Positions 15,103 to 24,928 of a DNA stretch of 57,460 nt are shown in pieces. A program made the position numbers and the translations under genes. The notes below the pieces were generated by a model. The model was not told the origin of the DNA. It saw only the letters and a list, made by a program, of their open reading frames with translations, and did not search any database. The stretch's first letter is position 1; the number at the start of each line of letters is the position of its first letter. Source of the DNA: Ramlibacter sp. (lineage in GTDB: Bacteria > Pseudomonadota > Gammaproteobacteria > Burkholderiales > Burkholderiaceae_C); contig JAUYOG010000044.1 in NCBI GenBank assembly GCA_030695945.1, forward strand, positions 1 through 57,460, read 5' to 3'.

Positions 15103-16767
15103 ATGGGTCTGAAACGCATCGCCCTGCGCGACTTCGTGATCGTGCGCGAGCTCGACCTCGAGCTGGCCGACGGCTTTGGCGTGCTCACCGGCGAAACCGG
15201 CGCGGGCAAATCCATCCTGATCGACGCGCTGCAGCTCGCACTGGGCGCACGGGCCGACAGCGGCGTGGTGCGCGAGGGCGCTGCCCGGGCCGACATCAGC
15301 GCCGAGTTCGACCTGCCCCCTGCCCTGGCCCCCTGGCTGGAAGAAGCCGGTTTCGAATCCGAAGACGCCTTGCTCCTGCGGCGCAGCATCGACAGCCAGG
15401 GCAAGAGCCGCGCGTGGATCAACGGCACGCCCGCCACCGCCACGCAGCTGCGCGAACTTGCCGACCAGCTGGTCGACATCCACGGCCAGCATGCGTGGCA
15501 AAGCCTCACCCGGCCCGACGCCGTGCGCGGCCTGCTCGACGCCTACGCGGGCGTGACGACCCAGGCGCTGCAGCAACTGTGGCAACGCTGGCGCGGCGCC
15601 CAGAAGACGCTGGCCGACGCGCGCGCGGCGCAGGACTCGCTGCAGCGCGAACGCGAACGCCTGGCCTGGCAGATCGGCGAGGTGGAAAAGCTGGCGCCGG
15701 GCGCAGACGAATGGGACGAGCTGAACACCGGCCACGCGCGGCTTGCCAATGCGCAGGCCCTGCTCGAAGCGGCGGAAGGCGCCCTGCAGGCGCTCGAAGG
15801 CGAGGAAGCCGGCGCGACGCGCAGCCTGTCGCAGGCGCAATCGCTGCTGCAGGCGCAGGAGCACGTGGAGCCGACGTTCCGCGATCTCGTTCAGGTGCTC
15901 GCGTCCAGCCTCGCGCAAACCGAGGATGCCACGCACTCGCTGCACGCTTACCTGCGCAAGACCGATCTGGATCCGCAGCGCCTGGCCGAACTCGACGAGC
16001 GCATGTCGCTCTGGATGTCGCTGTCGCGCCGCTACAAGCGCACGCCGGCGGAACTGCCGGGGCTGCTGGCCTCCTGGAAGCAGGAACTCGTCCAGCTGGA
16101 TGCGGCGGCCGACCTTGCCGCACTGGAAGCCGCCGAGAAAAAGGAAGCCGAAACGTTCATGGCCGAGGCGCGCGCGCTGTCCAAGGCGCGCGCCAGGGCG
16201 GCGCCGCAACTCGCCAAGGCCGTCACGCAGGCCATGCAGGGCCTGGGCATGCAGGGCGGGCGCTTCGAAGCAGCCCTGGGCAAGCTCGACCAGCCATCGC
16301 AAGGTGGGCTGGAAGAAGTCTCGTTCCTTGTCGCGGGCCATGCCGGCAGCACACCGCGGCCGGTCGGCAAGGTGGCGTCGGGCGGCGAGCTGTCACGTAT
16401 CGCCCTGGCGATCGCCGTCACGACCAGCCGGCTCGGCACGGCACAGACGCTGATCTTCGACGAAGTGGATGCTGGTGTCGGCGGCGCCGTGGCGGAGAAC
16501 GTTGGCAGGTTGATGAAGCAGCTCGGACGCGACCGCCAGGTCCTCGCCGTCACGCACCTGCCCCAGGTTGCCGCCTGCGCGGACCATCACCTCGTCGTGG
16601 CCAAGCAAAGCAGCGCCGCGGGCGTTTCCAGCACCGTGGCGGCCGTGCAGGGTGAGCAGCGCGTCGCCGAGGTGGCACGGATGCTCGGTGGCGAACATCT
16701 GTCCGGCACGACGCTGGCCCACGCCAAGGAAATGCTGGGCCACAACGGCGCCGGCGTGAAGCCCTGA
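15103..16767 (+). CDS. recN: DNA repair protein RecN
   Basis: A 554-aa SMC-like ATPase used in double-strand break repair. Walker A is GETGAGKS (30-37), the central coiled coil spans about 150-370, the ABC signature is in VASGGELSRIALAI and Walker B in TLIFDEVDAGVGG. ATG 15103 is 1 bp after the nadK stop. Length is normal for the family. Confidence 0.96.
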   Translation: MGLKRIALRDFVIVRELDLELADGFGVLTGETGAGKSILIDALQLALGARADSGVVREGAARADISAEFDLPPALAPWLEEAGFESEDALLLRRSIDSQGKSRAWINGTPATATQLRELADQLVDIHGQHAWQSLTRPDAVRGLLDAYAGVTTQALQQLWQRWRGAQKTLADARAAQDSLQRERERLAWQIGEVEKLAPGADEWDELNTGHARLANAQALLEAAEGALQALEGEEAGATRSLSQAQSLLQAQEHVEPTFRDLVQVLASSLAQTEDATHSLHAYLRKTDLDPQRLAELDERMSLWMSLSRRYKRTPAELPGLLASWKQELVQLDAAADLAALEAAEKKEAETFMAEARALSKARARAAPQLAKAVTQAMQGLGMQGGRFEAALGKLDQPSQGGLEEVSFLVAGHAGSTPRPVGKVASGGELSRIALAIAVTTSRLGTAQTLIFDEVDAGVGGAVAENVGRLMKQLGRDRQVLAVTHLPQVAACADHHLVVAKQSSAAGVSSTVAAVQGEQRVAEVARMLGGEHLSGTTLAHAKEMLGHNGAGVKP

Positions 16768-16785
16768 ACGCCACGGGACAAGGCC

Positions 16786-17673
16786 ATGGCACTCGAGATC
16801 GTCCTGATCACCGGCATGTCCGGCTCCGGCAAATCGGTGGCGCTGCGCGCGCTCGAGGATGCCGGCTATTACTGCGTGGACAACCTTCCGCCCGAGCTGC
16901 TGGTGTCGTTCGTCGCGCTCGAACAGCAGGCGGGCGCGCAGCGCGTCGCGATCGCCATGGACGTGCGCAGCGCGACGTCGCTGCCGCAGGTGCCGGAGCA
17001 GCTGCGCCAGCTGCGCGCGCAGGGCGTCGTCATCCGCTCGCTGTTCCTGGACGCGACAACGGACACGCTGGTGCGGCGCTTTTCGGAAACGCGCAGGCGC
17101 CACCCCCTGTCCAGCAACCGGCCCGGGGCGCAGGCCGCCGAGCTGGTGCATGACCAGCAACACGCGCTGGTGGATGCCATCGAATTGGAGCGCGAACTGG
17201 TGGCCGACCTGCGCGAGCAGGCGCACGTCATCGACACGAGCGTGATCCGCCCCTCGCAGCTGCAGGCCCACGTCAAGTCGCTCCTGTCCGCGCCGATCAG
17301 CCAGCTCACGCTGGTGTTCGAGTCGTTCGCCTTCAAGCGCGGCATCCCGGTGGACGCCGACTATGTCTTCGACGTGCGCATGTTGCCCAACCCGCATTAC
17401 GAGACGGCGCTGCGCGACCTCACCGGCAAGGATGAGGCGGTGATCGCGTTCCTCAGGCAGCACGCCGATGTGGAACAGATGTACAGCCACATCGAGCATT
17501 TCCTCAACCACTGGCTGGAACCGCTGGCCCGCGACCATCGAAGCTACGTAACGGTGGCGATCGGCTGCACCGGCGGCCAGCACCGCTCCGTGTTCCTGGT
17601 GGAGCAGCTCGCCGCGTCATTCAGCCCGCGCTGGATCACGCTCAAGCGGCACCGGGAACTCGATCTCGGCTAG
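16786..17673 (+). CDS. rapZ: RNase adapter protein RapZ
   Basis: A 295-aa protein with P-loop GMSGSGKS (10-17), then [13 protein letters not shown] and the C-terminal [14 protein letters not shown] characteristic of RapZ/YvcJ. It binds nucleotide or glucosamine-6-phosphate and in Enterobacteria guides RNase E to GlmZ; its partner in betaproteobacteria is unclear. It lies 18 bp after recN. Its stop overlaps the convergent mutY stop by 3 bp (17670-17673). Confidence 0.95.
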   Translation: MALEIVLITGMSGSGKSVALRALEDAGYYCVDNLPPELLVSFVALEQQAGAQRVAIAMDVRSATSLPQVPEQLRQLRAQGVVIRSLFLDATTDTLVRRFSETRRRHPLSSNRPGAQAAELVHDQQHALVDAIELERELVADLREQAHVIDTSVIRPSQLQAHVKSLLSAPISQLTLVFESFAFKRGIPVDADYVFDVRMLPNPHYETALRDLTGKDEAVIAFLRQHADVEQMYSHIEHFLNHWLEPLARDHRSYVTVAIGCTGGQHRSVFLVEQLAASFSPRWITLKRHRELDLG

Positions 17674-18710
17674 TCCTGCAGCAGCCGGCGGATGGGGGCC
17701 GGCAGGCCGATCCGCGGCAGCTCGCTGCCGGCGAACCACGCGCCAGCCTCGGTGCGCGGGGAACCCGACGGCATTTCAATCGCCACCGGATGCAGGTGCA
17801 AGTCCTTGTGCGTGAGCACATGCAGGAAGGGCTCGCCATCCTGCAAGCGGGCTTGCGCCTTCGCGGGCAAGGCCGCCTGCAGCGCGTCGCGGCTTTCGTA
17901 GACCGGCAGGCAATAGAGCCCGGCCCAGATGCCCGTGGCCGGCCTCTTCTCCAGCCAGGTCGACCCCTGCGCGTTGCGCGCCCGCAGCAGCCACAGCGCC
18001 TGCGAAGTCCGCTTGAGCTTGCGTGTCTTCACCGGATAGTCCTCCGGGTTACCCTCACGGTGCGCGACGCACAGCCCGCTCGCCGGGCAGACGAGGCAGG
18101 CCGGGTTGCGAGCGAGGCAGACCGTCGCGCCCAGGTCCATCAGGCCCTGCGTATAGCGCGGCATCGACTCTTCGAGCGCGCGGCGTGGCAGCAGCGCCTC
18201 GGCGTAGGCCCACAGCTCGCGCTCGTTGCCCGCCTGCGCGAGGTCCGCGCCGAAGCCCAGGACTCGCGTCAGCACCCGCTTGACGTTGCCATCGAGGATG
18301 GCGACGCGCTCGCCGAAGCAGAAGGACGCTATCGCCGCCGCCGTGGAGCGGCCGATGCCGGGCAGCGTCTGCAACAGGCCGGCCGTGCGCGGAAATTCCC
18401 CGCCGTGCAACGCGACGACATCCTGCGCGCAGCGGTGCATGTTGCGCGCCCGGCTGTAGTAGCCGAGCCCGCTCCACAAGGCCATCACCTCGTCGGGCTG
18501 CGCGGCGGCGAGACGGCGGACGTCGGGGAACCGCACGAGGAAGCGCGAGTAGTAGTCCAGCACCGTCGACACCTGCGTCTGCTGCAGCATGATTTCGGAA
18601 AGCCAGACGCGGTACGGGTCGCGGGTGTTCTGCCAGGGCAGGCTGTTGCGCCCGTGCGTGCGCTGCCAACGCACCACACGGCCGGCAAAACCATCCGGCA
18701 ACGCGGTCAT
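17670..18710 (-). CDS. mutY: Adenine DNA glycosylase MutY
   Basis: A 346-aa base-excision glycosylase removing A opposite 8-oxoG. Visible: [12 protein letters not shown], the helix-hairpin-helix [12 protein letters not shown], the catalytic Asp in [11 protein letters not shown], and the 4Fe-4S loop with Cys spacing C-x6-C-x2-C-x5-C ([17 protein letters not shown]). The C-terminal NUDIX-like 8-oxoG recognition domain begins about residue 215. The start [13 protein letters not shown] (18710) is chosen; 31 upstream in-frame codons look non-coding. mutM, for the same oxidised-guanine pathway, is two genes upstream. Confidence 0.95.
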   Translation of the reverse strand: MTALPDGFAGRVVRWQRTHGRNSLPWQNTRDPYRVWLSEIMLQQTQVSTVLDYYSRFLVRFPDVRRLAAAQPDEVMALWSGLGYYSRARNMHRCAQDVVALHGGEFPRTAGLLQTLPGIGRSTAAAIASFCFGERVAILDGNVKRVLTRVLGFGADLAQAGNERELWAYAEALLPRRALEESMPRYTQGLMDLGATVCLARNPACLVCPASGLCVAHREGNPEDYPVKTRKLKRTSQALWLLRARNAQGSTWLEKRPATGIWAGLYCLPVYESRDALQAALPAKAQARLQDGEPFLHVLTHKDLHLHPVAIEMPSGSPRTEAGAWFAGSELPRIGLPAPIRRLLQD

Positions 18711-18768
18711 TGGGTAACCTCCGCACTGCGTGCTGCGGTGCCGTGAGCCTTGGGAGCGGCCCGGCGGC

Positions 18769-20730
18769 TCACGCCCGCTGAAGCTGGGGTTCGTTGGCCG
18801 CACCGTTGGCCGCCGGGATGTCGACGAGGTGGCCGGTCAGTTCGGTGAGCTTCGCGTCGAGCTGGTCGAGCGCGTCTTCCTGCGCTTCGATCTCCGCGAT
18901 GCGGTCATCCAGGCCGGTGGCGGCCTGCTGGATGCGTTCGATCGCCTCGATGCGGCGGCCGAAGTTGCGGCGGCGCTCGCGCAACTGCGCGTCCAGTTGC
19001 GCGGCCGCGGACTTGTTCCACAGCTCCACTTCGCCGAGCGCGGATTCGTACACCACGCGCAGCCGGGTGGCGAGCGCGCGAACCAGCCGGTCGGCGAACT
19101 CCGGCTGGGCCAGCCGGAAGGTGTTGCCGAGGCCCAGGTACTGGTTGTGGCTGCGCTCGACGAGGTCGAGATCGCGCTCGTAGCGCGCGAGGTCCGGCTC
19201 GCGCGGAGCCTGCAGCGAGAAGCCGTACTCGGCGTTCAACTGGCGGAAAGTGCCCGTGAGCATCGACTGGATCTCGGCGCTCCTCGCCTGCGCCGTGCGC
19301 AGGCCGGCGCGCAGCCCGTTGAATGTCTCGGAATAGGCCTTCCTGACGCCAAGCTTGATGCCCGGCTGCCGCAACGCCGCGGTCAGCTCGGCCATCTCCT
19401 TCTTCAGGGTGCCGGTGCCCAGCAAGGTGAAGACTTCCCGAAGCAGCTTGAGGTGCACCGAACGCACGGCGTGGATGCGCGCGCCGCTGACGTCGAAATC
19501 GCCCTGCTCCTGCTCGATGCGCGAGCGCATGTGCCGGATGACGGAAGTGTTCTTGCCGCGCAGGCCCTTGAGCTCGAGCATCTGCTCGGCAAGGTCGCGC
19601 CGGCGGATGTGGATGGCGCGGCCGGCTTCCACGCGCAGTTCCGCGATGCCGCCGGAAACCGCGGTGCGCAGGATCTTCTGGCGCTGGCCCATCACGCCCT
19701 GGCTCAGTGCGCGTTCCAGCACGGGCAAATTGCTGGCCTGCAGCAGTTCCTTGTCGTCGTTGACCTTGGCCACCAGGCCCTTCTGCGCCGAGACCGGAAT
19801 CACCTGCTCGCGCGGCAACCCGAGGATCTCGGCGGACGTGGCGCGCTGCCGGTCGATCTGGGCCTGCACCTGCACGGGCGTGGAGAGCGAGTCCCACATG
19901 GTGTCGATCTTGTTCAGCACCACCAGCCTCGAATCGACGTTCTCTTCCTCCGTGATCAGGTGTTCGCGCCAGATCGAGAGGTCCGACTTCGTGACGCCGG
20001 TGTCGGCGGCGAGGATGAACACCACCGCGTGCGCCTGCGGGATCAGGTTGACGGTCAGCTCGGGCTCGGCGCCGATGGCGTTCAGGCCGGGCGTGTCCAG
20101 GATCACCAGCCCCTGCTTCAGCAGCGGGTGGGCGATGTTGATCAGCGCATGCCGCCACCGGGGCACTTCCACCTTGCCGTCGGAGTTGACCATCGGATTG
20201 TCGTGCGGGGCGTCGTCATGCCAGAAGCCCAGGGCCTTGGCTTCGTCCTTGGTGACGTGGCGCACCTCGGCCACCTTCTCGAACGCCTTGGCCAGCTGGG
20301 CGGGGTCGTTCACGTCCAGGTCGACCCGTGTCCACTTCTCCGGCGCGCCGCGCCATTCCATCAGCGCCTGGGGCTGCAGCCGCGTCTCGATCGGCAACAG
20401 GCGCAGGCAGGGCGGCACCTCGCTGTCGTAGCCGAGCTCGGTCGGGCACATCGTGGTGCGGCCGGCGCTCGCGGGCATGATGCGGCGCTTGTAGCCCGCG
20501 AAGAAGATGGCGTTGATCAGTTCCGACTTGCCGCGCGAGAACTCCGCGACGAAGGCCACCATGACCTTGTCGGAGCGCATCTGCGTTTCCAGGCGGCGCA
20601 GGCGCTCCTCCACCGCGGCATCCAGGAGGTCATGGTCCTTCAGCCATTCGGACAGCAGTTTCAGGCGCAGGGCGAACTCGCGCCGCCATGTGCCATGCTG
20701 ATCGAATTGTTCGTTGAAGGAAGTGCCCAC
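18769..20730 (-). CDS. Dynamin-like GTPase
   Basis: About 653 aa starting from GTG 20730 (VGTSFNEQF). The GTPase domain has P-loop AEFSRGKS (about 69-76; the first Gly of the usual GEFSRGKS is Ala), a switch with GRTTMCPTE, DTPGLNA (G3) and NKID (G4). A long helical stalk follows, and a coiled-coil C-terminus (ELTGHLVDIPAANG). Bacterial dynamin-like proteins remodel or protect membranes. The frame remains open another 320 codons upstream through mutM, but that part is mutM's shadow. It lies between mutM and mutY on the same strand. Confidence 0.85.
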   Translation of the reverse strand: MGTSFNEQFDQHGTWRREFALRLKLLSEWLKDHDLLDAAVEERLRRLETQMRSDKVMVAFVAEFSRGKSELINAIFFAGYKRRIMPASAGRTTMCPTELGYDSEVPPCLRLLPIETRLQPQALMEWRGAPEKWTRVDLDVNDPAQLAKAFEKVAEVRHVTKDEAKALGFWHDDAPHDNPMVNSDGKVEVPRWRHALINIAHPLLKQGLVILDTPGLNAIGAEPELTVNLIPQAHAVVFILAADTGVTKSDLSIWREHLITEEENVDSRLVVLNKIDTMWDSLSTPVQVQAQIDRQRATSAEILGLPREQVIPVSAQKGLVAKVNDDKELLQASNLPVLERALSQGVMGQRQKILRTAVSGGIAELRVEAGRAIHIRRRDLAEQMLELKGLRGKNTSVIRHMRSRIEQEQGDFDVSGARIHAVRSVHLKLLREVFTLLGTGTLKKEMAELTAALRQPGIKLGVRKAYSETFNGLRAGLRTAQARSAEIQSMLTGTFRQLNAEYGFSLQAPREPDLARYERDLDLVERSHNQYLGLGNTFRLAQPEFADRLVRALATRLRVVYESALGEVELWNKSAAAQLDAQLRERRRNFGRRIEAIERIQQAATGLDDRIAEIEAQEDALDQLDAKLTELTGHLVDIPAANGAANEPQLQRA

Positions 20731-20768
20731 TGTGCCTTTGAATATAGCATCGGCCCCTCTCGGCGCCT

Positions 20769-21584
20769 TCAGGATTTCTGGCAGTTTGGGCAGAAATACG
20801 TCGCCCGCTGGCCCTGCCGGATGCTTTTGACGGCCGTGCCGCAAACACGGCATGGCAGCCCCGCCCGGTCGTAGACCATCGCTTCCAGCTGGAAGTAACC
20901 GGCCTGGCCATCGGCGCTCGAAAAATCCCGCAAGGTGCTTCCGCCTTTGGCGACGGCACGGGCCAGCACGTCGCGCACCGCGGCGCGCAGTTTCTCGGCG
21001 CGCGGCCGGCTGATGCGCGAAGCCCGCAAGGTCGGCCGGATGCCGGCGAGGAACAGCGCTTCCGAGGCGTAGATGTTGCCCACGCCCACCACCAGGTCGC
21101 CCGCGAGCAGCACCTGCTTCACCGGCGCATGGCGGCGCTTCAGGCCCGCGTGAAAGGCCACCGGGTCGAAAGCCTCGGTGAGCGGCTCGACCCCCAGGCG
21201 CCCGAGCAGCTTGACGGCCTGCGCGGAATCCTCCGCCGCCGCGTACACGACCGCGCCGAAGCGCCGCGGGTCGTTCAGCCGCAGGATGCCACGGTCGGTG
21301 TACAGATCGAAGTGGTCGTGCGCGCCGGCCGCCGGCTGGCGCGGCGCGAAGTGCAGGCTGCCGGACATGCCAAGGTGTAACAGCAGCAGGCCGTCGTCCA
21401 GGTCCAGCAAAAGGTACTTGCCGCGGCGGCGGACAGCGCGCACGGTGCGCCCCACCAACGCGTCGGCGGCGATCCCCAGGGGCCAGCGCAGGGGCTTGCC
21501 CATGCGCACCGATTCGATCCTGGCGCCGGCGATGCGGTCGGCAAGACTCAGGCGGGTGACCTCGACTTCGGGCAGTTCGGGCAT
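20769..21584 (-). CDS. mutM: Formamidopyrimidine-DNA glycosylase (Fpg)
   Basis: A 271-aa bifunctional glycosylase/AP lyase excising 8-oxoG and FaPy. The N-terminal PELPEVEV gives catalytic Pro2 and Glu3. Lys is in MGKPLRWPL, and the helix-two-turn-helix region includes [16 protein letters not shown]. The C-terminal zinc finger is C-x2-C-x16-C-x2-C (CRVCGTAV...CPNC). Divergent from the TPR-lolB-ispE operon, with 39 bp between starts, so promoters overlap. Confidence 0.97.
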   Translation of the reverse strand: MPELPEVEVTRLSLADRIAGARIESVRMGKPLRWPLGIAADALVGRTVRAVRRRGKYLLLDLDDGLLLLHLGMSGSLHFAPRQPAAGAHDHFDLYTDRGILRLNDPRRFGAVVYAAAEDSAQAVKLLGRLGVEPLTEAFDPVAFHAGLKRRHAPVKQVLLAGDLVVGVGNIYASEALFLAGIRPTLRASRISRPRAEKLRAAVRDVLARAVAKGGSTLRDFSSADGQAGYFQLEAMVYDRAGLPCRVCGTAVKSIRQGQRATYFCPNCQKS

Positions 21585-21623
21585 GAGGCGTAAGGTTGGG
21601 AGGGCTTGGATTATTATGGTTCG

Positions 21624-23378
21624 ATGAAGCGATTTCCCTTAGCGGCCGGCGCTGTATTGCTGGCCTTGGCCCAGGCGGCGCCAGCACAGACTCGCCCACG
21701 CGCCGCGCCGGCGCCGGCTGAAGCGCCGGCCGAAACCCCGGCCGTCCCCACGGCGCTGGACGCCGACCTGTTCTACCAACTCCTGCTGGGCGAGATCAAC
21801 GCGCGCGGCCCGGAGGCGGCGGCGGGTTACTCCCTGGTGCTGGACGCGGCGCGCAAGACCAATGACCCCGCGCTGTACCAGCGCGCCGTGGAGATCGCTT
21901 TCCAGTCCCGCTCCGGCGACGCGGCCCTCCAGGCCGCGCGCGCCTGGAAGGAAGCCCACCCCGAATCGCGCGAGGCGAACCGGTACGTGCTGCAGATCCT
22001 CGTGGCGCTCAACCGCGTCGCCGACAGCGCGGAGCCCCTGAAGACCGACCTGGCGCTGGCGGACCCCAAGGAGCGCAGCGCGGTGCTGGGGGTGCTGCCA
22101 CGCACTTATTCACGGGTGAGCGACAAGAAACTCGCCGCGACTGTCGTGGAACAGGCGCTGGCCGATTACCTGGGCCAGCCGGCGACGGCCTCGCCCGCCT
22201 GGACGGCGGTGGGCCGCCTGCGGATGGCCGCGGGCGACAACGCGGGTGCCCTGGACGCCGCGCGGCGCGGCCAGGCGGCCGCGCCGGCCGCCGAGGGGCC
22301 CGCCCTGCTCGCGCTGGAATTGATGGACCCGAAGCTGCCACAGGCCGAATCCGTCGTGCGCCGCTATATCGACGGCAAGCCGCTACCGGAGCTGCGCATG
22401 GCGTATGCCCGCGCCCTGCTCGATGCGCAGCGCTACGCCGAAGCGGCGCAGCAACTGCAGGTCGTGACGGCGGAGAAGCCCGAGTACCCGGAGGCATGGC
22501 TGGTGCAGGGCACCTTGCAGCTGCAGGACAACCGCGATGCGGCCGCGGAGGCCTCGCTCAAGCGCTATATCGAACTCGCACAGCAACAGCGCGGCGGCGA
22601 AGAGCGCAGCCGCGGGCTGGCCCAGGCCTATATGTCGCTGTCGCGCATCGCGGAAAAGCGCAAGGACTACACGTTGGCCGGCGCGTGGCTTGACAAGATC
22701 GAGAACCCGCAGGACCTGGTCGCCGCCCAGAGCCGGCGCGCGTCGATCCTGGCGCGCCAGGGCAAGCTCGATGAAGGCCGCAAGCTGCTGCGGGCCCTGC
22801 CCGAGCGCACCCCCGAGGATGCGCGCATGAAGGTCTCGGCCGAAGTGCAGCTGCTGCGTGACAACAAGCAATACAAGGCCGCCTACGACGTGCTGGCACA
22901 GGCCAACGCCAAGCCGCCATTGGACTTCGACCGGCTATACGACCAGGCCATGCTGGCCGAGAAGATGGGCAACCTGCCGGAGATGGAGCGCCTGTTGCGC
23001 CAGGTCATGGCAGCCAAGCCCGACTACCACCACGCGTACAACGCGCTGGGCTACTCGCTGGCCGATCGCAACGTGCGGCTGCCGGAGGCCAAGGAGCTCA
23101 TCCAGAAGGCCTTGACTTATGCGCCCGAGGACCCGTTCATCAGCGACAGCCTGGCCTGGGTGGAATTCCGCATGGGTAACAAGGCGGAGGCGCTGCGCAT
23201 CCTGGACGCCGCCTACAAGACGCGGCCGGACGCCGAGATCGCCGCGCACCTGGGCGAGGTGCTGTGGAGCCTGGGCCAGCGCGAGCGGGCGCAGGCTATC
23301 TGGAAGGAGGGACTGCTGCTCAACAGCGAGAGCGACACCTTGCAGGAAACACTCAAGCGGCTGCGCGTCAAGCCATGA
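21624..23378 (+). CDS. Exported tetratricopeptide-repeat protein
   Basis: A 584-aa protein with signal peptide ([22 protein letters not shown]), an Ala/Pro-rich linker (about 23-45) and then TPR repeats over almost the whole length (clear ones near [45 protein letters not shown]). It is a periplasmic or outer-membrane-associated scaffold. Its stop overlaps the lolB start (ATGA, 23375-23378), and this TPR-lolB-ispE order is common in Burkholderiales. It likely takes part in envelope assembly; the partner is unknown. Confidence 0.88.
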   Translation: MKRFPLAAGAVLLALAQAAPAQTRPRAAPAPAEAPAETPAVPTALDADLFYQLLLGEINARGPEAAAGYSLVLDAARKTNDPALYQRAVEIAFQSRSGDAALQAARAWKEAHPESREANRYVLQILVALNRVADSAEPLKTDLALADPKERSAVLGVLPRTYSRVSDKKLAATVVEQALADYLGQPATASPAWTAVGRLRMAAGDNAGALDAARRGQAAAPAAEGPALLALELMDPKLPQAESVVRRYIDGKPLPELRMAYARALLDAQRYAEAAQQLQVVTAEKPEYPEAWLVQGTLQLQDNRDAAAEASLKRYIELAQQQRGGEERSRGLAQAYMSLSRIAEKRKDYTLAGAWLDKIENPQDLVAAQSRRASILARQGKLDEGRKLLRALPERTPEDARMKVSAEVQLLRDNKQYKAAYDVLAQANAKPPLDFDRLYDQAMLAEKMGNLPEMERLLRQVMAAKPDYHHAYNALGYSLADRNVRLPEAKELIQKALTYAPEDPFISDSLAWVEFRMGNKAEALRILDAAYKTRPDAEIAAHLGEVLWSLGQRERAQAIWKEGLLLNSESDTLQETLKRLRVKP

Positions 23379-23878
23379 TGCCGCGACTCACGCGCCACGG
23401 GGCCGCCTGCTTGCTGGCCGGCATGGTCATGCTGTCCGGATGCGCCACCGCCCCGAAGCCGGCGGGGCCGATCGATGCGCAAACCGGCCCCTGGAGCGGC
23501 CGGCTGGCGCTTCAGGTCGAGGACAACCAGACCCAGTCCTTCTCGGCCGGTTTCGAGCTCAAGGGCAGCGCCAGGGCGGGCGAGTTGACGCTGTTCAATC
23601 CGCTGGGCGGGACGCTGGCGGCCCTCACCTGGGGACCGGGCGCCGCCACCCTTCGAAGCAATGGCCAGACCCGCGAGTCCGATTCGATCGACGCGCTGGT
23701 AGCGCACGCGACCGGTTCGGCGATCCCGGTCGCGGCGCTGTTCGACTGGCTGCGCGGGACAAACACGCCGGTGCCCGGGTGGCAGGCCGACCTGTCCCTG
23801 CTGGGCCAGGGGCGCCTGCGCGCCCAGCGCCTGCAGCCCACGCCACCGGCCGACCTGCGCGTGGTGCTGGACCGCTAG
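23375..23878 (+). CDS. lolB: Outer membrane lipoprotein LolB
   Basis: A 167-aa lipoprotein receptor that takes lipoproteins from LolA and inserts them in the outer membrane. The signal peptide has lipobox LSGC (Cys near residue 23). The mature part has WSGRLALQVEDN and SAGFELKGSARAGELTLFNPLG, the usual LolB beta strands, followed by a second half with LFDWLRG. ATG 23375 overlaps the upstream stop; a second ATG follows directly. ispE starts 7 bp downstream. Confidence 0.93.
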   Translation: MMPRLTRHGAACLLAGMVMLSGCATAPKPAGPIDAQTGPWSGRLALQVEDNQTQSFSAGFELKGSARAGELTLFNPLGGTLAALTWGPGAATLRSNGQTRESDSIDALVAHATGSAIPVAALFDWLRGTNTPVPGWQADLSLLGQGRLRAQRLQPTPPADLRVVLDR

Positions 23879-23885
23879 CGGCGCC

Positions 23886-24743
23886 ATGAAGGCCCTCTAC
23901 GACGTCCCGGCCCCGGCCAAGCTGAACCTCTTCCTGCATGTCACGGGCCGCCGGCCCGACGGCATGCACCTGCTGCAGTCCGTGTTCATGCTGATCGACT
24001 GGTGCGACACCCTGCATTTCGAGCTTCGGCGGGGCGGCGCCCTCAGCCGGGAGGACCTCGAACGGGCCCTGCCCGGCGACGACCTCGCGCTACGGGCGGC
24101 GCGCGCCTTGCAGGCCGCCTCGGGCACGACGCGGGGCGCGCACATTTCGATCGAAAAGCGGCTGCCGGAGCAGGCAGGGATGGGCGGCGGATCGTCGGAC
24201 GCCGCCAGTTGCCTGCTGGCGCTCAACCGGCTGTGGGGGCTGGGCCTGCCGCTCTCCGCGCTCGCGGTCATCGGCCTGCAACTGGGCGCCGACGTGCCGT
24301 TTTTCCTGGCCGGGCGCAATGCGTGGGTCGAGGGAATCGGCGAGCAGCTGGCCCCGGTGGCGCTGCCGCCGGCGCGGTTTGCGGTGGTCAAGCCCCCCGA
24401 AGGGCTGGGCACGGCGGCCATCTTCGGTGACCCGCACCTGAAACGAAGCAGCGACGCTGCTATAATTTCAGGCTTTGCTGCAAACCCATACGGCTTTGGC
24501 CGCAATGATTTACAGCCCGTGGCCCAGAGGCTTTGTGCCGGCGTCACCCAGGCGCTCGAATGGCTGGGCTCGCAAGGGCTGGAGGGGCGGATGACGGGTT
24601 CGGGCAGCGCGGTTTTCGCGAAACTGCCGCAAGGCCGGGACGGGAAGCAGGCACTGCAGGCCGCTCCGGCGGGCTGGCAAGTGCGGATATGCGGTAATTT
24701 GGAGGTTCATCCCCTGGTGGGATGGGCACCCAGCGACGATTGA
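23886..24743 (+). CDS. ispE: 4-diphosphocytidyl-2-C-methyl-D-erythritol kinase
   Basis: A 285-aa GHMP kinase of the MEP isoprenoid pathway. N-terminal APAKLNLFLHV, the ATP loop PEQAGMGGGSSDAASCLLAL (about 93-112) and C-terminal GRMTGSGSAVF are diagnostic. Around residues 190-205 the sequence (SDAAIISGFAANPYGFG) is unusually AT-rich at DNA level because it contains a strong -10 element (24461-24466), probably the tRNA-Gln/prs promoter. Confidence 0.96.
   Translation: MKALYDVPAPAKLNLFLHVTGRRPDGMHLLQSVFMLIDWCDTLHFELRRGGALSREDLERALPGDDLALRAARALQAASGTTRGAHISIEKRLPEQAGMGGGSSDAASCLLALNRLWGLGLPLSALAVIGLQLGADVPFFLAGRNAWVEGIGEQLAPVALPPARFAVVKPPEGLGTAAIFGDPHLKRSSDAAIISGFAANPYGFGRNDLQPVAQRLCAGVTQALEWLGSQGLEGRMTGSGSAVFAKLPQGRDGKQALQAAPAGWQVRICGNLEVHPLVGWAPSDD
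24438..24466 (+). promoter_or_regulatory. Predicted sigma-70 promoter inside ispE for tRNA-Gln and prs
   Basis: A consensus extended -10, TGCTATAAT (TATAAT at 24461-24466), is preceded 17 bp upstream by CTGAAA (24438-24443; 4 of 6 to TTGACA). It is the best -10 I see in this GC-rich region and lies about 310 bp upstream of the tRNA-Gln 5' end. In E. coli prs is also partly transcribed from within or upstream of ispE. Confidence 0.5.
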
Positions 24744-24778
24744 TCGGTAGGCGGCTGATTTCAGCCGTCGACCTGTGT

Positions 24779-24855
24779 AGGGGAGTCGCCAAGTTGGTTA
24801 AGGCACTGGATTTTGATTCCAGCATGCGAGGGTTCGAGTCCTTCCTCCCCTGCCA
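24779..24855 (+). tRNA. tRNA-Gln (anticodon TTG)
   Basis: Acceptor AGGGGAG/CTCCCCT with discriminator G and encoded CCA; D arm with GCC..GGC around AAGTTGGTTAA; anticodon stem CTGGA/TCCAG around TTTTGAT (UUG); T loop TTCGAGT. All stems pair fully. It sits between ispE and prs, as is common in betaproteobacteria. Confidence 0.97.
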
Positions 24856-24928
24856 AATGTAGACGGTACGCGGCCACGTGCCGCGACGTTCGACGTACAG
24901 GCAAGTACTTTTTTCGCTGGGTTCCGCA

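Noticed and set aside
20731..21699. N-terminal extension of the dynamin frame by about 320 codons
   Set aside because: It covers mutM in another frame, is low-complexity Arg/Pro/Ala-rich, and the GTPase begins normally at GTG 20730.
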